Below are positions 19,672 through 30,042 of a stretch of DNA of 64,000 bases, in pieces. The notes under the pieces are model-generated. The model was not told where the DNA came from. It did no database searches and was given only the letters and a program-made list of their open reading frames with translations. This DNA comes from Gemmataceae bacterium (GTDB taxonomy: Bacteria; Planctomycetota; Planctomycetia; Gemmatales; Gemmataceae), in assembly GCA_025055795.1 (NCBI GenBank), contig JANWVV010000004.1, positions 1-64,000 on the forward strand, given 5' to 3'. The number at the start of each line of letters is the position of its first letter. Positions within the stretch are counted from its first letter, which is position 1. Both the position numbers and the translations under genes were made by a program.

Positions 19672-20121
19672 TCAGTCGTCATGTCCCCAGATGCAGACTT
19701 CGAAACCGAGCAGGTCGACGTCTTCGCTGTCTTTGGTGTAGTCGCCGGGACCGCTATAATCGATGGTCAGGCGGATGTATGCCCAGAAGCAGGCCCGCAT
19801 CCCGTGCATATCGTAGCCTGCTGCATCCACGTCGGCTTCCAGCATCCAGCGCCAACGGCGACGTTCTTCACGGGTGGCATCAGCCGCTTCCTCCTGCCAG
19901 CCCTTGAGGACGCGAGCAATAACGTGGAGCACCTGCCGCCAGGTCCGTTGTTCCTGGATGTGCGCTCGCCATTCGTGCGACTGTTGTTCGACGGTGATTC
20001 CCGGCACGGTACGCAGGGCATCGAACAATTTATGCTCCAGCAGCGAGCACCGCCACGGGGAGCGTAAATAGACGGTCACTCCCGGACTGTCCAGCGTCAA
20101 ACCGTAAAACTCCACCCGCAT
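19672..20121 (-). CDS. Hypothetical protein downstream of pckA
   Basis: 149-aa ORF on same strand, 56 nt after pckA stop; no recognised domain. Confidence 0.65.
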   Translation of the reverse strand: MRVEFYGLTLDSPGVTVYLRSPWRCSLLEHKLFDALRTVPGITVEQQSHEWRAHIQEQRTWRQVLHVIARVLKGWQEEAADATREERRRWRWMLEADVDAAGYDMHGMRACFWAYIRLTIDYSGPGDYTKDSEDVDLLGFEVCIWGHDD

Positions 20122-20177
20122 AGCTAAGGATCCTCGTGCAAGCCGGCGGTTGGACTGAGGCAGGCGGGTCAGGTGCG

Positions 20178-21746
20178 TCAGAACCGGAAGCGTCGTTCCT
20201 CCGCGACAAAGCGGGCCGCCAAAGAAGCAGCGGCTTTATCATAGGCAGCGGGGTCGGACCAGGTATCCCGAGGTCGAAACAGCCAGGAAGGTACACCAGG
20301 ACATTCACGGGGCACCGCCAGGCCAAAGTGTGGTTCCGTCTCGTAAGCAACGGCATCCAGGTCACCTTGTAAAGCAGCCGCGAGCATCTTGCGTGTCCAG
20401 GTCAGGGGAATCCGTTGTCCTGTTCCGAAGGGGCCACCGGACCAGCCGGTGTTGAGCAGCCAGACAGCCGGCCGGTGTTGCTCCAGCCGTTGCCGCAGCA
20501 TCTGGGCATATACCTGAGGGGGTCTTGGCAAAAAAGGTTGGGCAAAACAGGTACTAAACTCCGGCGTCGGCTCGTGCACCCCTGTTTCTGTCCCGGCTAC
20601 TTTGGCCGTGTAGCCGCAGAGAAAATACCGGATCGCTTGTTCCGGATCCAAGCGGGCCAGCGGAGGTAACACTCCGAACGCGTCACAGGTCAGAAAAATG
20701 ATGTGCCGCGGGTGGCTCCCCTGCCCGCTGGGTTCGTAATGAGGGATATAATGCAGCGGATATGCCGCACGCGTGTTTTCGGTTATCCGCTCATCGCTGA
20801 AATCCGGCTGGCGTGAGTACGGATCAACCGGTATGTTTTCCAGTACGCTGCCGAATCGCAACGCATTCCAGATCTGCGGTTCGCCATCGGCCGACAGATG
20901 GATAGTCTTGGCGTAGCATCCCCCTTCGAAGTTGAATATCCCCTGGTCGCTCCAGCCGTGTTCGTCATCGCCGATCAGCCGGCGGGTGCCATCGGCACTC
21001 AGCGTCGTTTTTCCCGTGCCCGACAGGCCGAAAAACAGAGCCACGTCACCGTTTCCTCCCACATTGGCGGCACAATGCATAGGAAAAACGCCTTGCTCGG
21101 GCAGCAGGAAATTCAAGACGGTGAAGATGGCCTTTTTGATTTCGCCGGCATAATGGGTACCGCCGACCAGCACCCGCCGTTGTTCGAAGTTAAGGACAAT
21201 GCAGGCGTCGCTGCGGGTACCATCGCGGACCGGATCGGCATGGAAATCGGCTGCATGCCATACTGTCCAGTCCGGTGTGAAACCCTGCAGCTCTTCCCGG
21301 GCAGGACGCAAAAACAATGCCCGGGCAAATAGACTGTGCCAGGCCTTTTCGGTCACCACCCGCAGACGCAAGCGGTAACGTGGATCGGCACCGGCATAAC
21401 CATCGAATACGTACAGGTCCCGTCCGCGAAAATGCTGCCGGAAACGTTCCAACAGACGGTTGAACAATTCGGGTTCCATGGACTGATTGGCCGACCAGTC
21501 GACACTGGCCGCGGTCCGGCTGTCCCGGACGATGTACTTATCCTTGGGGGAACGTCCCGTGCGTGGACCAGTGTAGGCGGAAAAGGCACCATTTTCTGTC
21601 AGGACCCCCTCCCGACGCCGCACCGCGTGTTCGACCAACACCGCCGACGTCAGGTGAGCAAATACCTGTCCCGGTTGGGGAATCTCGAGCACCGTTGCAT
21701 CGAACGGCGGCGTCGCTGCCAGGATGCGTTCAGATTCGAGGTTCAT
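20178..21746 (-). CDS. pckA: Phosphoenolpyruvate carboxykinase (ATP)
   Basis: GLSGTGKTTLSADGTRRLIGDDEHGWSDQGIFNFEGGCYAK P-loop and kinase motifs; GRSPKDKYIV. Confidence 0.95.
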   Translation of the reverse strand: MNLESERILAATPPFDATVLEIPQPGQVFAHLTSAVLVEHAVRRREGVLTENGAFSAYTGPRTGRSPKDKYIVRDSRTAASVDWSANQSMEPELFNRLLERFRQHFRGRDLYVFDGYAGADPRYRLRLRVVTEKAWHSLFARALFLRPAREELQGFTPDWTVWHAADFHADPVRDGTRSDACIVLNFEQRRVLVGGTHYAGEIKKAIFTVLNFLLPEQGVFPMHCAANVGGNGDVALFFGLSGTGKTTLSADGTRRLIGDDEHGWSDQGIFNFEGGCYAKTIHLSADGEPQIWNALRFGSVLENIPVDPYSRQPDFSDERITENTRAAYPLHYIPHYEPSGQGSHPRHIIFLTCDAFGVLPPLARLDPEQAIRYFLCGYTAKVAGTETGVHEPTPEFSTCFAQPFLPRPPQVYAQMLRQRLEQHRPAVWLLNTGWSGGPFGTGQRIPLTWTRKMLAAALQGDLDAVAYETEPHFGLAVPRECPGVPSWLFRPRDTWSDPAAYDKAAASLAARFVAEERRFRF

Positions 21747-22000
21747 AAGACATGCCTCTCCCCGGTTCAACGTCCCCGAGGGCTTCTATGCCGACCACCA
21801 AGGGCCACCGTGCTGCCGCCGTTACGGGGATAGGATTGTTTATTATAGCCGCGGCCTACCGCCGCTCCTACCGGATCGGCATCCCTTGGCCGTTTACTGC
21901 TGATGCTGATAAGCTCTATCACGTCAGCAAGGCGGTCAAGCGGCCCCGACACGGGTCCCGGACACTACCCCTGGCCTGCTCACGGCTGTGAGGATGAACC

Positions 22001-23188
22001 ATGCAGGATTTTCATGAATGGCACCTGGCCAGCGGCTACCGCTATGCGGGTATTGCCAGCGGCCTGCGTCAGGAACCGAATCGCCGCGACCTGGCCGTTA
22101 TCATCAGTGATCGGCCAGCGGCCGCTGCAGGCGTTTTTACTACCAATCGTGTGTGTGCCGCGCCGGTGCGGGTCTGTCGCGAGCGATTACCCTCGACCCA
22201 GATCCGGGCGATTGTGGTCTGCTCGGGCAACGCAAATGCCTGTACCGGCCCGCAAGGTCTGGCCGACGCCCGACGCATGACCGCCGTGGTGGCCCAGACA
22301 CTTGGCTGCCGCGAAGAACAAGTGCTAGTGGCCTCTACGGGCGTCATTGGCCGACCCTTGCCGATGCTCGTGCTGGAGGCCGCGATTCCCCTGGCCGTTC
22401 AACAGGCGATTGCTGGGGCCGATGCCCTCCGCCAGGCCGCCCAGGCCATTCTGACGACCGACACCGGCATCAAAATTGCTACACGCTGTCACCCACGCTT
22501 TACGGTCACAGCTCTGGCCAAAGGAGCGGCCATGATCGGACCAAATATGGCTACCATGCTGGCCTTTGTTCTGACGGATGCCGCCGTGTCGCTCCCTGAT
22601 CTGCGACAGACCTTGCATCTGGCCGTCGAGCCCAGCTTCCATTGCATCTCCGTGGATGGACACACCAGCACCAACGATACCGTCCTGCTGCTGGCCAACG
22701 GCACCGGTGAGCCGCTCCAAGGAGCGGACCTGGCTGCCTATCAGGAGGCGGTAACCGGTGTCTGCCTGGAACTGGCCCGCAAGATAGCCCGGGATGGCGA
22801 AGGAGCCGAACACTTCATCACCATCGACGTGGAAGGGTGCCGGAACGACGCCGAGGCCCGTCGCATTGCCCAAGCGATCGCCGAAAGCCCTCTGGTCAAA
22901 ACGGCCATTTTTGGACACGACCCCAATTGGGGCCGGATTGTCTCGGCCGCCGGCTACGCCGGTGTCGACTTCGCCGAAGAAAATCTCTCGCTATGGCTGG
23001 GCGACATGCTCTTGTATCGCCACGGGGCACCTGCCCCCTTCGACGCCGCAGCCGCCTCAGCGTACCTGAAACACAATCGTGACGTGCACATCCGCCTGCA
23101 CTTCGACCTCGGTCCGGGGCGATGCACCTTCTACACCTGTGACTTGACCACCGAATACGTCCGACTGAACGCGGAATATACAACGTAA
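22001..23188 (+). CDS. argJ: Bifunctional glutamate N-acetyltransferase / amino-acid acetyltransferase
   Basis: GAAMIGPNMATMLAFVLTDAA autocleavage site, DGHTSTNDTVLLLANG, FGHDPNWGRIVSAAGYAG. Confidence 0.95.
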   Translation: MQDFHEWHLASGYRYAGIASGLRQEPNRRDLAVIISDRPAAAAGVFTTNRVCAAPVRVCRERLPSTQIRAIVVCSGNANACTGPQGLADARRMTAVVAQTLGCREEQVLVASTGVIGRPLPMLVLEAAIPLAVQQAIAGADALRQAAQAILTTDTGIKIATRCHPRFTVTALAKGAAMIGPNMATMLAFVLTDAAVSLPDLRQTLHLAVEPSFHCISVDGHTSTNDTVLLLANGTGEPLQGADLAAYQEAVTGVCLELARKIARDGEGAEHFITIDVEGCRNDAEARRIAQAIAESPLVKTAIFGHDPNWGRIVSAAGYAGVDFAEENLSLWLGDMLLYRHGAPAPFDAAAASAYLKHNRDVHIRLHFDLGPGRCTFYTCDLTTEYVRLNAEYTT

Positions 23189-23291
23189 GCGCCGGTCTAT
23201 TGACCGTTCGGCACGTCTTGAGGGCGTCTATCCAAACTTGGAGACGGTCTTGACATTGGCATACGCCTGTGCCTGTTGCGGGAACCTGCCC

Positions 23292-24311
23292 ATGGTGCCC
23301 CTGGAGCAATCATACCTGTTGCAGTTACACCGCTTGGGACGGGATTACGGTGCCATAACGGCATTGAACGATATCACGCTGAGCGTACCACCGGGACGGA
23401 TCGGTCTGCTTGGTCCCAACGGGGCAGGCAAATCGACTCTACTGAAGATTCTGCTGGGACTGCTTCCGCCATCGCGGGGCAGTGGCCGATTTCTGGACAT
23501 CGACCTGAACGCTCCTGCCCGGCAACGGCGGCTTCTGCGCCGCCTGGTCGGCTTCATGCCCGAGGCTGATGCCCTGATACCCGGCTTGTCTGGTGTGGAA
23601 TACGTGGCGTTTGCCGGACAATTGTGTGGCCTGTCCCGTCGGCAGGCCCTCCGGCGGGCCCATGAGATCCTTTACTTGCTGGAACTGGACGAGGTCCGCT
23701 ATCGCCGCGTCGAAGAGTATTCTACCGGCATGCGTCAGCGAATCAAACTAGCCCAGGCCCTGGTACACGATCCAGTGGTACTGCTGCTGGACGAACCAAC
23801 CTCCGGCCTGGACCCCGCCGGCCGCGACGCGATGCTCCTTTTGCTGGACCGCCTGACAACCGAACAGCGCAAATCAGTTATTCTGTCTACCCACCTACTG
23901 GCGGATGTCGAACGGTTGTGCGATCATGTCGTGATCCTGGCCGCCGGACAGGTACGGGCCTGTGGCCCCACTCCGGCATTGAAAGATCCCCGCGGCAACC
24001 GCTTCCGCCTGGACCTGCTGGGACCAACTGAAGACTTCCTGGAACAACTCCGTCAACATCAGGTCGTTATCTTGGAGCGGCCTCTAGTCGGGGAAAGCTG
24101 GCGGGTACTGGTACCTTCACACTGGCCAACCGCACGCTTTTTCGCCCTGGCCGCGCAAACCAACGTGGTCATCCGACGCCTGCTTCCGGATGAAGAAACG
24201 CTCGAAGAACTGTTCCTCCGTTTGTTGAGTCCCCATAATGACACAAAACCGGCGGCCAACGCCCCTGTTGTTGGATACTTTGCCGATACCCCGGCTCATG
24301 ACGGCTCCTGA
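23292..24311 (+). CDS. ABC transporter ATP-binding protein
   Basis: GPNGAGKSTLLKILLG Walker A, YSTGMRQRIKLAQAL signature, LLLDEPTSGLDP Walker B. Confidence 0.93.
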   Translation: MVPLEQSYLLQLHRLGRDYGAITALNDITLSVPPGRIGLLGPNGAGKSTLLKILLGLLPPSRGSGRFLDIDLNAPARQRRLLRRLVGFMPEADALIPGLSGVEYVAFAGQLCGLSRRQALRRAHEILYLLELDEVRYRRVEEYSTGMRQRIKLAQALVHDPVVLLLDEPTSGLDPAGRDAMLLLLDRLTTEQRKSVILSTHLLADVERLCDHVVILAAGQVRACGPTPALKDPRGNRFRLDLLGPTEDFLEQLRQHQVVILERPLVGESWRVLVPSHWPTARFFALAAQTNVVIRRLLPDEETLEELFLRLLSPHNDTKPAANAPVVGYFADTPAHDGS

Positions 24312-25236
24312 GCGTCAGTTACTGCACTACCGCCCCTGGCACCAACAGCCCCAAAGCTGGATCGCTATCCCCTGGGCCATTGCCCGTCTGGCTTTGCTCC
24401 TTATTTTCCGTTTGCGGATCTTCTGGCTGTTATTAGCCCTTGCGGCACTCAGTTTCTTTTTCTTCTTCTATGCCCAGTACCTGCTGGTCTGGATCAGTCA
24501 GCATCTGGCCGGTGAAACCGTCCGGATCGCGGGAATTCCTTTCCAGGCAGCCAACCTTTTCCGCTTCCTTGACCGCCTGGCCCTCAATGGATCCGCCCAA
24601 ACCTTTGCTAATTTCATCTGGTTCCAGGGATATATCCTGGTTATTTTGCTGGCCTTCAGCGGCTCCCTGTTGTTTGGCAACGATCTGGTCCACGGCTCCC
24701 TTACTTTTTACCTGGCCAAGCCTATCACATTGAGCCAATACCTGCTGGGGAAGTGCCTGGCAATTGCTCTGTTAGTTCTGCTAATTACCTTGGTTCCTTC
24801 GTTCATTTTGTGGCTTGAGGCAGGGTTGCTGTACGACTGGCGTACGTATTACTGGGACAACCTTCATCTGTTGGTCGGGATGGCGGGCTATTGTGCGTGC
24901 CTTACGCTGACGCTTAGTCTGCTGACAGCGGCGGCCGGCTTACTGCTCCGCCGTACGGTGCCGCTGGTTCTGGTCTGGATGGGGCTGTTTGTCCTGCTGC
25001 GGATGATGGCTAACTGGTTGACTTACGCCAGTCAGGATCCCTGCTGGCGGCTGCTCGACTTATGGAACAATCTCTATCTGTGCGGCTTGTGGTGCCTGGA
25101 CGTCGACCATGCCACTGTTCGTCCCCTGCCACAACCTGATTTTCTCAGCGCCTTCATGGCCAATACGGGTGTGATAGTTACCTGTCTTCTGGTAGCTGGT
25201 AGACAAATGGCTACGGTCACAAACAGTAACATGTGA
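24298..25236 (+). CDS. ABC-2-type transporter permease
   Basis: Multiple TM segments; SGSLLFGNDLVHGSLTFYLAKPITLSQYLLGKCLAIALLVL typical ABC-2 permease; start overlaps upstream ATPase stop. Confidence 0.8.
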   Translation: MTAPERQLLHYRPWHQQPQSWIAIPWAIARLALLLIFRLRIFWLLLALAALSFFFFFYAQYLLVWISQHLAGETVRIAGIPFQAANLFRFLDRLALNGSAQTFANFIWFQGYILVILLAFSGSLLFGNDLVHGSLTFYLAKPITLSQYLLGKCLAIALLVLLITLVPSFILWLEAGLLYDWRTYYWDNLHLLVGMAGYCACLTLTLSLLTAAAGLLLRRTVPLVLVWMGLFVLLRMMANWLTYASQDPCWRLLDLWNNLYLCGLWCLDVDHATVRPLPQPDFLSAFMANTGVIVTCLLVAGRQMATVTNSNM

Positions 25237-25251
25237 ATTTCGTGTGACGCG

Positions 25252-26265
25252 ATGGACGGCATGGCCCCGGACTTTCCGCTGTTACGGTTCGAGGAGGTAT
25301 CCAAATGGTATGGGCCGGTGCTGGCCCTCAATCAGGTTTGCTGGGAATTCAGCGGGGGGATTGTAGGGCTGGTTGGGGCCAATGGGGCAGGGAAATCGAC
25401 GTTTTTACGTCTGGCCGCGGGGCAGATCCGTCCCACCTTGGGGTCGGTCACGGTCGCCGGGCGAGAGGCTTGGGATTGGCGCAGCCGCCGGCTGATCGGC
25501 TATTGTCCTGCTGCGGACGCGTTTTTCTATGATCTGACTGGTCGAGAATTTGTATATGTCATGGCACGTTTGTGTGGCTTTTCGGCTCGTCAGGCCCACA
25601 AGGCCACGGCCGCCGTCCTGGAACGCCTCCACATGACCACTTTTGCCCACCGACCCATCTATGGGTATTCCCGGGGCATGCGGCAGAAGGTCAAACTGGC
25701 GCAGGCCCTGGTGCACCAACCACCGCTACTGATCCTGGACGAACCGTTGGCCGGTATCGATCCGTTGGGGCGTCATGAGTTGATCCAGCTTTTCCGGGAA
25801 TTGCATCAGCAGGGGCACGCACTGCTCATTTCCAGTCACGAATTGGAGGCGTTAGAGCAACTGACCGACTCGGTGCTGATCCTAAGTCAGGGGCGGGTAG
25901 CCGCCGCGGGTACCATCCGGGACATACGGGCGCAGTTGCAGGCCTGGCCGATTACGGTCCGCATCGATGTGGACGCTCCGCGGCAATTAGCCCGCCATCT
26001 AATCGAATGGTCCGAGGTACTGGCTATCGAGTGGCCGGCGGCCGCATCCCCTCAGCATTTCCCGAGCAGTTCCCCTTTCACCACGGATACTTTGCTAGTG
26101 CGGATCTGCAACCCCGCCGTCTTTTTCACACGTCTGACGCAATTGCTAGCTCAGGGGCATTGGAACGTCCGCCATCTGGAACCTCTCGACGAGTCGGCCC
26201 ATGCCCTCCTCGGCTACTTAATTTCAGGCGATATGTTTTCCTCCAAAATGGTAAATGGCTTGTAA
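25252..26265 (+). CDS. ABC transporter ATP-binding protein
   Basis: GANGAGKSTFLRLAAG, YSRGMRQKVKLAQALVHQPPLLILDEPLAGIDPLGR. Confidence 0.93.
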   Translation: MDGMAPDFPLLRFEEVSKWYGPVLALNQVCWEFSGGIVGLVGANGAGKSTFLRLAAGQIRPTLGSVTVAGREAWDWRSRRLIGYCPAADAFFYDLTGREFVYVMARLCGFSARQAHKATAAVLERLHMTTFAHRPIYGYSRGMRQKVKLAQALVHQPPLLILDEPLAGIDPLGRHELIQLFRELHQQGHALLISSHELEALEQLTDSVLILSQGRVAAAGTIRDIRAQLQAWPITVRIDVDAPRQLARHLIEWSEVLAIEWPAAASPQHFPSSSPFTTDTLLVRICNPAVFFTRLTQLLAQGHWNVRHLEPLDESAHALLGYLISGDMFSSKMVNGL

Positions 26266-26969
26266 AAATGTCTACTACTCACATTTTTATCCATCCATAC
26301 TCGAATGGAGTTGTAAAGTTCTTTGTTTAGCTTGCTGATTTCTGCGTAGTCCAACTCTGCAGGCACCCACAGTTTTGTCTCCAGATCTTGTTCAAGACAA
26401 ATGATACCATGTACTGGTTGCCCTGATTGATTATATTTCACAAAGAATATTATCTTGTCTTGAAAGTCATGCTTCTTCGATATTGTAAATGTCCGCCACT
26501 TTTCTTCCAGTAATTTACTTCGTCTTAATCTGTACAGCTCTTTGAGCGCTATATCATCACCCTTGTATTCCATTTTCCTAATAGATTCGACCGCTGCTTT
26601 TGGACTAGTAAAGTCATAGTGATTTAGTCGCTTAGTAGAATATAGATTAGTAGAATATAGAGATACAATAATTATGGCTATTATCGAAAGAATACATGCG
26701 AATATAGAAAGAGATACCTGGATATAATACATACGAGGCAATCGTATCATCTCATTAGTCGTTTGTTCAACCATGTCCACACCAAGTTCGCAAGAGCTAT
26801 TAGAAAAAAGGTTTCGGATTTTGCTAGCTGGAACCCACTCGCTCATACCCTCTTTCCAGACTAGATCAGTAGGTAATAGCTGCCCATCGTCAGCCAATTT
26901 CTTTAGTTCCGTGGAGGACACCGGCCCAGCCTGCACGCCTTTATGGGCATAGTACCACTTCTTCGTCAT
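26214..26969 (-). CDS. GYF_2 (DUF4339)-domain membrane protein
   Basis: WYYAHKGVQAGPVSSTELKKLADDGQLLPTDLVWKEGMSEWVPASKI; one central TM helix; convergent 52-nt overlap with upstream ABC gene. Confidence 0.8.
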   Translation of the reverse strand: MTKKWYYAHKGVQAGPVSSTELKKLADDGQLLPTDLVWKEGMSEWVPASKIRNLFSNSSCELGVDMVEQTTNEMIRLPRMYYIQVSLSIFACILSIIAIIIVSLYSTNLYSTKRLNHYDFTSPKAAVESIRKMEYKGDDIALKELYRLRRSKLLEEKWRTFTISKKHDFQDKIIFFVKYNQSGQPVHGIICLEQDLETKLWVPAELDYAEISKLNKELYNSIRVWMDKNVSSRHFYKPFTILEENISPEIK

Positions 26970-27675
26970 ATGTATCTCCTCGTTATACCAAATCCAACTG
27001 ATCGTTTTGGCAAGTTTATGATAAAATTATAGCTACTAACAATGCCAGTACGCAAGGTAATCTGACATCGAAAACAAGCCGAATAATCCGAGCAGTAAGT
27101 TATAACGTACTTTAACATAAACATAGTTTATAATTGCATCCGAGGAGGCCTTTGGAATCATAGCAATCGGCGAACGGCATCGCCGTGATTTTTTTCGGGC
27201 CAGCACGTAATCCTCCGGCAGAAAACAACCCCTCCAGCAACATGGTGCAGTATCCTGAAAAAACAGGACGTCCGGCATCTGGTATGGCGTTGCGGAACGG
27301 GTATCAATGCCAATTTTGGTGGATTAACCGCGTCATCAACCATCGAACCGAGGGCTGTTTATTTGCCGGAACGAGGGTTGCCCTTCACCTAGGGAGCCTT
27401 CAAGAATCGTCGGACCTGCTCGTGGAAACGAGCAATCACAGACAAACACCCGCAAATAATGAAAAAATACATTTATGATGATACCATAATTATCGCTCGT
27501 TTTGAGCCAAGAGCTGAAAAAAGGCTGGAAATGGCCGATTTTTCTTTTATCACCTCAATTTTACTGATGTCAGATCATTAAATTGTTCATATTGAGATTG
27601 ACACAACAGTTTTGAGGGTTTAACACTAAATTCGGGCGATACCACAGAGGTGTGACAACGAGGAGGAAAACGCCC

Positions 27676-28497
27676 ATGACTGCCCGTAGCCGATCGTTGC
27701 TGTCGGCCTGTATGGCCGTCGCCGTGTTGTGGCCGTCGGTTAGCCACGCGGCTCCCGTCACCATCTTTCCCACCCCCACGACAGGGTATACGACTACGTT
27801 CACCGGATCTACAATCAGCACTTCTCCTATCCCAGGCTACCCGGGATGGTATTATTGGGGACGAGGGAATGCCACAGTGGGTATCACAGACACTTACCCC
27901 CGCAGCGGCACCGGCTCGTTCTACCTCCAAGGGGTAAATGGTGCTTCACAAGGAGGCGTTGGGTTTGGTACAGGATCCGTGTTGGCTCCGCTGAGTAGTT
28001 TCGTGAGTGCATCTTATGATTGGTATCGCGACAGTACGAGTACAAATCCTGCCGTTCAGGCCCCTGCGTTTGCACTACTCCTAGACTTCGATGGTGATCT
28101 ATCGACAACAAGTGATCAAGGACGCTTCTTAGTGTATGAACCCGTCTACAATGGCACCCCCATTGCACCCACAAATACGTGGCAAACAGAGAACATTACA
28201 ACTTCTAGCATCTTCTGGAGTTCTTATGACTTTGGGCATGGCTACGTAAACGTAGGTCAATGGTTAAATAAGTATCCGAATGCTTTGATACTAGGTGTCG
28301 CAGCGTACTTCGGTAGTGGCTGGAACGGTCAGTTTCGTGGTGCGGTGGACAATTTGACTTGGCAGTTTAGCAATCAACAAGCAGGCCCGTTTAATTTTGA
28401 AGTCGAGGTGCCGGAGCCGGCGTCGCTGGCGGCCCTAGGCGTTGCCCTGGCTGGCGTCGGTCTGGCCTACCGGCGACGTCTCCGCCGGGATTGCTGA
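27676..28497 (+). CDS. PEP-CTERM sorting-domain secreted protein
   Basis: N-terminal signal MTARSRSLLSACMAVAVLWPSVSHA; C-terminal VPEPASLAALGVALAGVGLAYRRRLRRDC. Confidence 0.88.
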   Translation: MTARSRSLLSACMAVAVLWPSVSHAAPVTIFPTPTTGYTTTFTGSTISTSPIPGYPGWYYWGRGNATVGITDTYPRSGTGSFYLQGVNGASQGGVGFGTGSVLAPLSSFVSASYDWYRDSTSTNPAVQAPAFALLLDFDGDLSTTSDQGRFLVYEPVYNGTPIAPTNTWQTENITTSSIFWSSYDFGHGYVNVGQWLNKYPNALILGVAAYFGSGWNGQFRGAVDNLTWQFSNQQAGPFNFEVEVPEPASLAALGVALAGVGLAYRRRLRRDC

Positions 28498-29076
28498 GTT
28501 CTTTGCACAAACTCTCCCCTTTTCCGCGCTAGCAATCCCCTCCCCGTCCAAGGTGGGAGGCGTCCGGAGAGCATAAGGCTCGTCATTGCCCCAAACCAAA
28601 CACCGCAAGTTGGTATCGCCCAAGGGCCTTATCCTCCGGCGCTTCCCGCCTTGTAGAGATTTTTGCTATACCTCGAAGGCCTCGAATTACCCTCGCGGAT
28701 AAAACCAAAACCGCTTGCGGACAAGTTGTCTTAGGATTCGATGGTGCTTTTTCTATCGCCTCTCATTCTAGTCCCCGGACTTTTTTACACTTTGTCAAAA
28801 ACGTTTTCGATACTTTTCAGGAAAGTCACGGAACCGGCCCTATACCTAGAAAAGTGCATAACCGTTGCGTGACACCACCGCCTGAAGACGGAAATTTGAG
28901 GCAATGTGCCACCACATGGCGGTTTCCTGCCGTCGGAGCGGTTGGTAATTGAAACCGTAGAGGGAGTGTCGCACCCAGAGGAATTTTTTCGGATTGCTCA
29001 AACGCTGAAAAAGCCTGGGCGATTAAGTCAAAGGGGGCAGCCGTTGTCCGCAGCACCGACGTATCCGGAGGCGAGC

Positions 29077-30042
29077 ATGGAGGCCCGGGGGCCACGACCG
29101 TACTGGGGTGGTATGGGCCGGGCGTGGCTATATCTGGTAGGTTTCGTCTGCTGGGGGCAGTTACGCCGGAGTAGCGTGAGTTTGTGGACAGCCGCTGCGG
29201 TGACGGGGGTCGTGGTGATCTGGGTGGCACTAGAAACCCATGCCGGCCGATGGGAACTCCGGCAGCGGCGCATGGTTCGGAACGGTCCGCGCTACGGTCA
29301 GTTCTGGCAATGTGCAGTTTATGAGCATTTGGCTTTGACCACCGGGTCGACTGCTGGACCCACGGGGGCGGCGGTGGCGGCAGTATGCCTGGGTGTTGCC
29401 CCGGCCCTGCAGGCCCCGCTGGTTCAACAGCGTTGGGGATTTATGAACTTCTCCATCTGGGTGATCCATGGTGTCTATCTGGGTTTTCTACTTCCTGTTT
29501 TAACACTGGCGTGCGTGCACACGTTTGTGGACGCAGAGAATGAGGCCTGGGTATGGATATGGTCGCGTCCTTTACCCCGTAGCGGTTTGTACTTGGCCCA
29601 GTGGCTGGGGACGCTCCCCTGGTCGGTGGCGGTAACGTTAGGTTCGCTCGGCGGGTTGGCCCTGGCCGGTGGCACTTTTGGACATCTGGCTTGGCAGTTG
29701 TACCTGTGGCCAGCCCTGATAGGCACATTGGCATTTACGGCGTTGTTTCACGTCATCCATGTCTTTTTCCGCCGGCCGGTGGTGATCGGCCTAGTATACG
29801 TATTTTTCTTTGAGTATTTGATTGGCAGTTTGCCGGGCAGTTTGAAGCAGCTGAGTCTGACGTTTCACACCCGAAGTCTGATGTATAATAGTGCGCAGAT
29901 AGCGGGATATCCGGTGGAGATGCTACCATTGACGGACCCGTCGTCGCCGGTAGTGGCATGGTGGGTGTTGGGAGGCGCAACGGTGGCATTGTTATGCGGC
30001 GGTGCATGGTTGTACCGCCGGTGGGAACGTTGGCCGACGTAG
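29077..30042 (+). CDS. ABC-2-type transporter permease / polytopic membrane protein
   Basis: In-frame Met at 29077; several TM segments; EAWVWIWSRPLPRSGLYLAQWLGTLPWSVAVTLGSL. Confidence 0.7.
   Translation: MEARGPRPYWGGMGRAWLYLVGFVCWGQLRRSSVSLWTAAAVTGVVVIWVALETHAGRWELRQRRMVRNGPRYGQFWQCAVYEHLALTTGSTAGPTGAAVAAVCLGVAPALQAPLVQQRWGFMNFSIWVIHGVYLGFLLPVLTLACVHTFVDAENEAWVWIWSRPLPRSGLYLAQWLGTLPWSVAVTLGSLGGLALAGGTFGHLAWQLYLWPALIGTLAFTALFHVIHVFFRRPVVIGLVYVFFFEYLIGSLPGSLKQLSLTFHTRSLMYNSAQIAGYPVEMLPLTDPSSPVVAWWVLGGATVALLCGGAWLYRRWERWPT

Noticed and set aside
27036-27478. Possible degraded transposase in small ORFs of the AT-rich segment
   Set aside because: No DDE or other transposase motif and no clear terminal inverted repeats; kept only as a question in the insertion finding.
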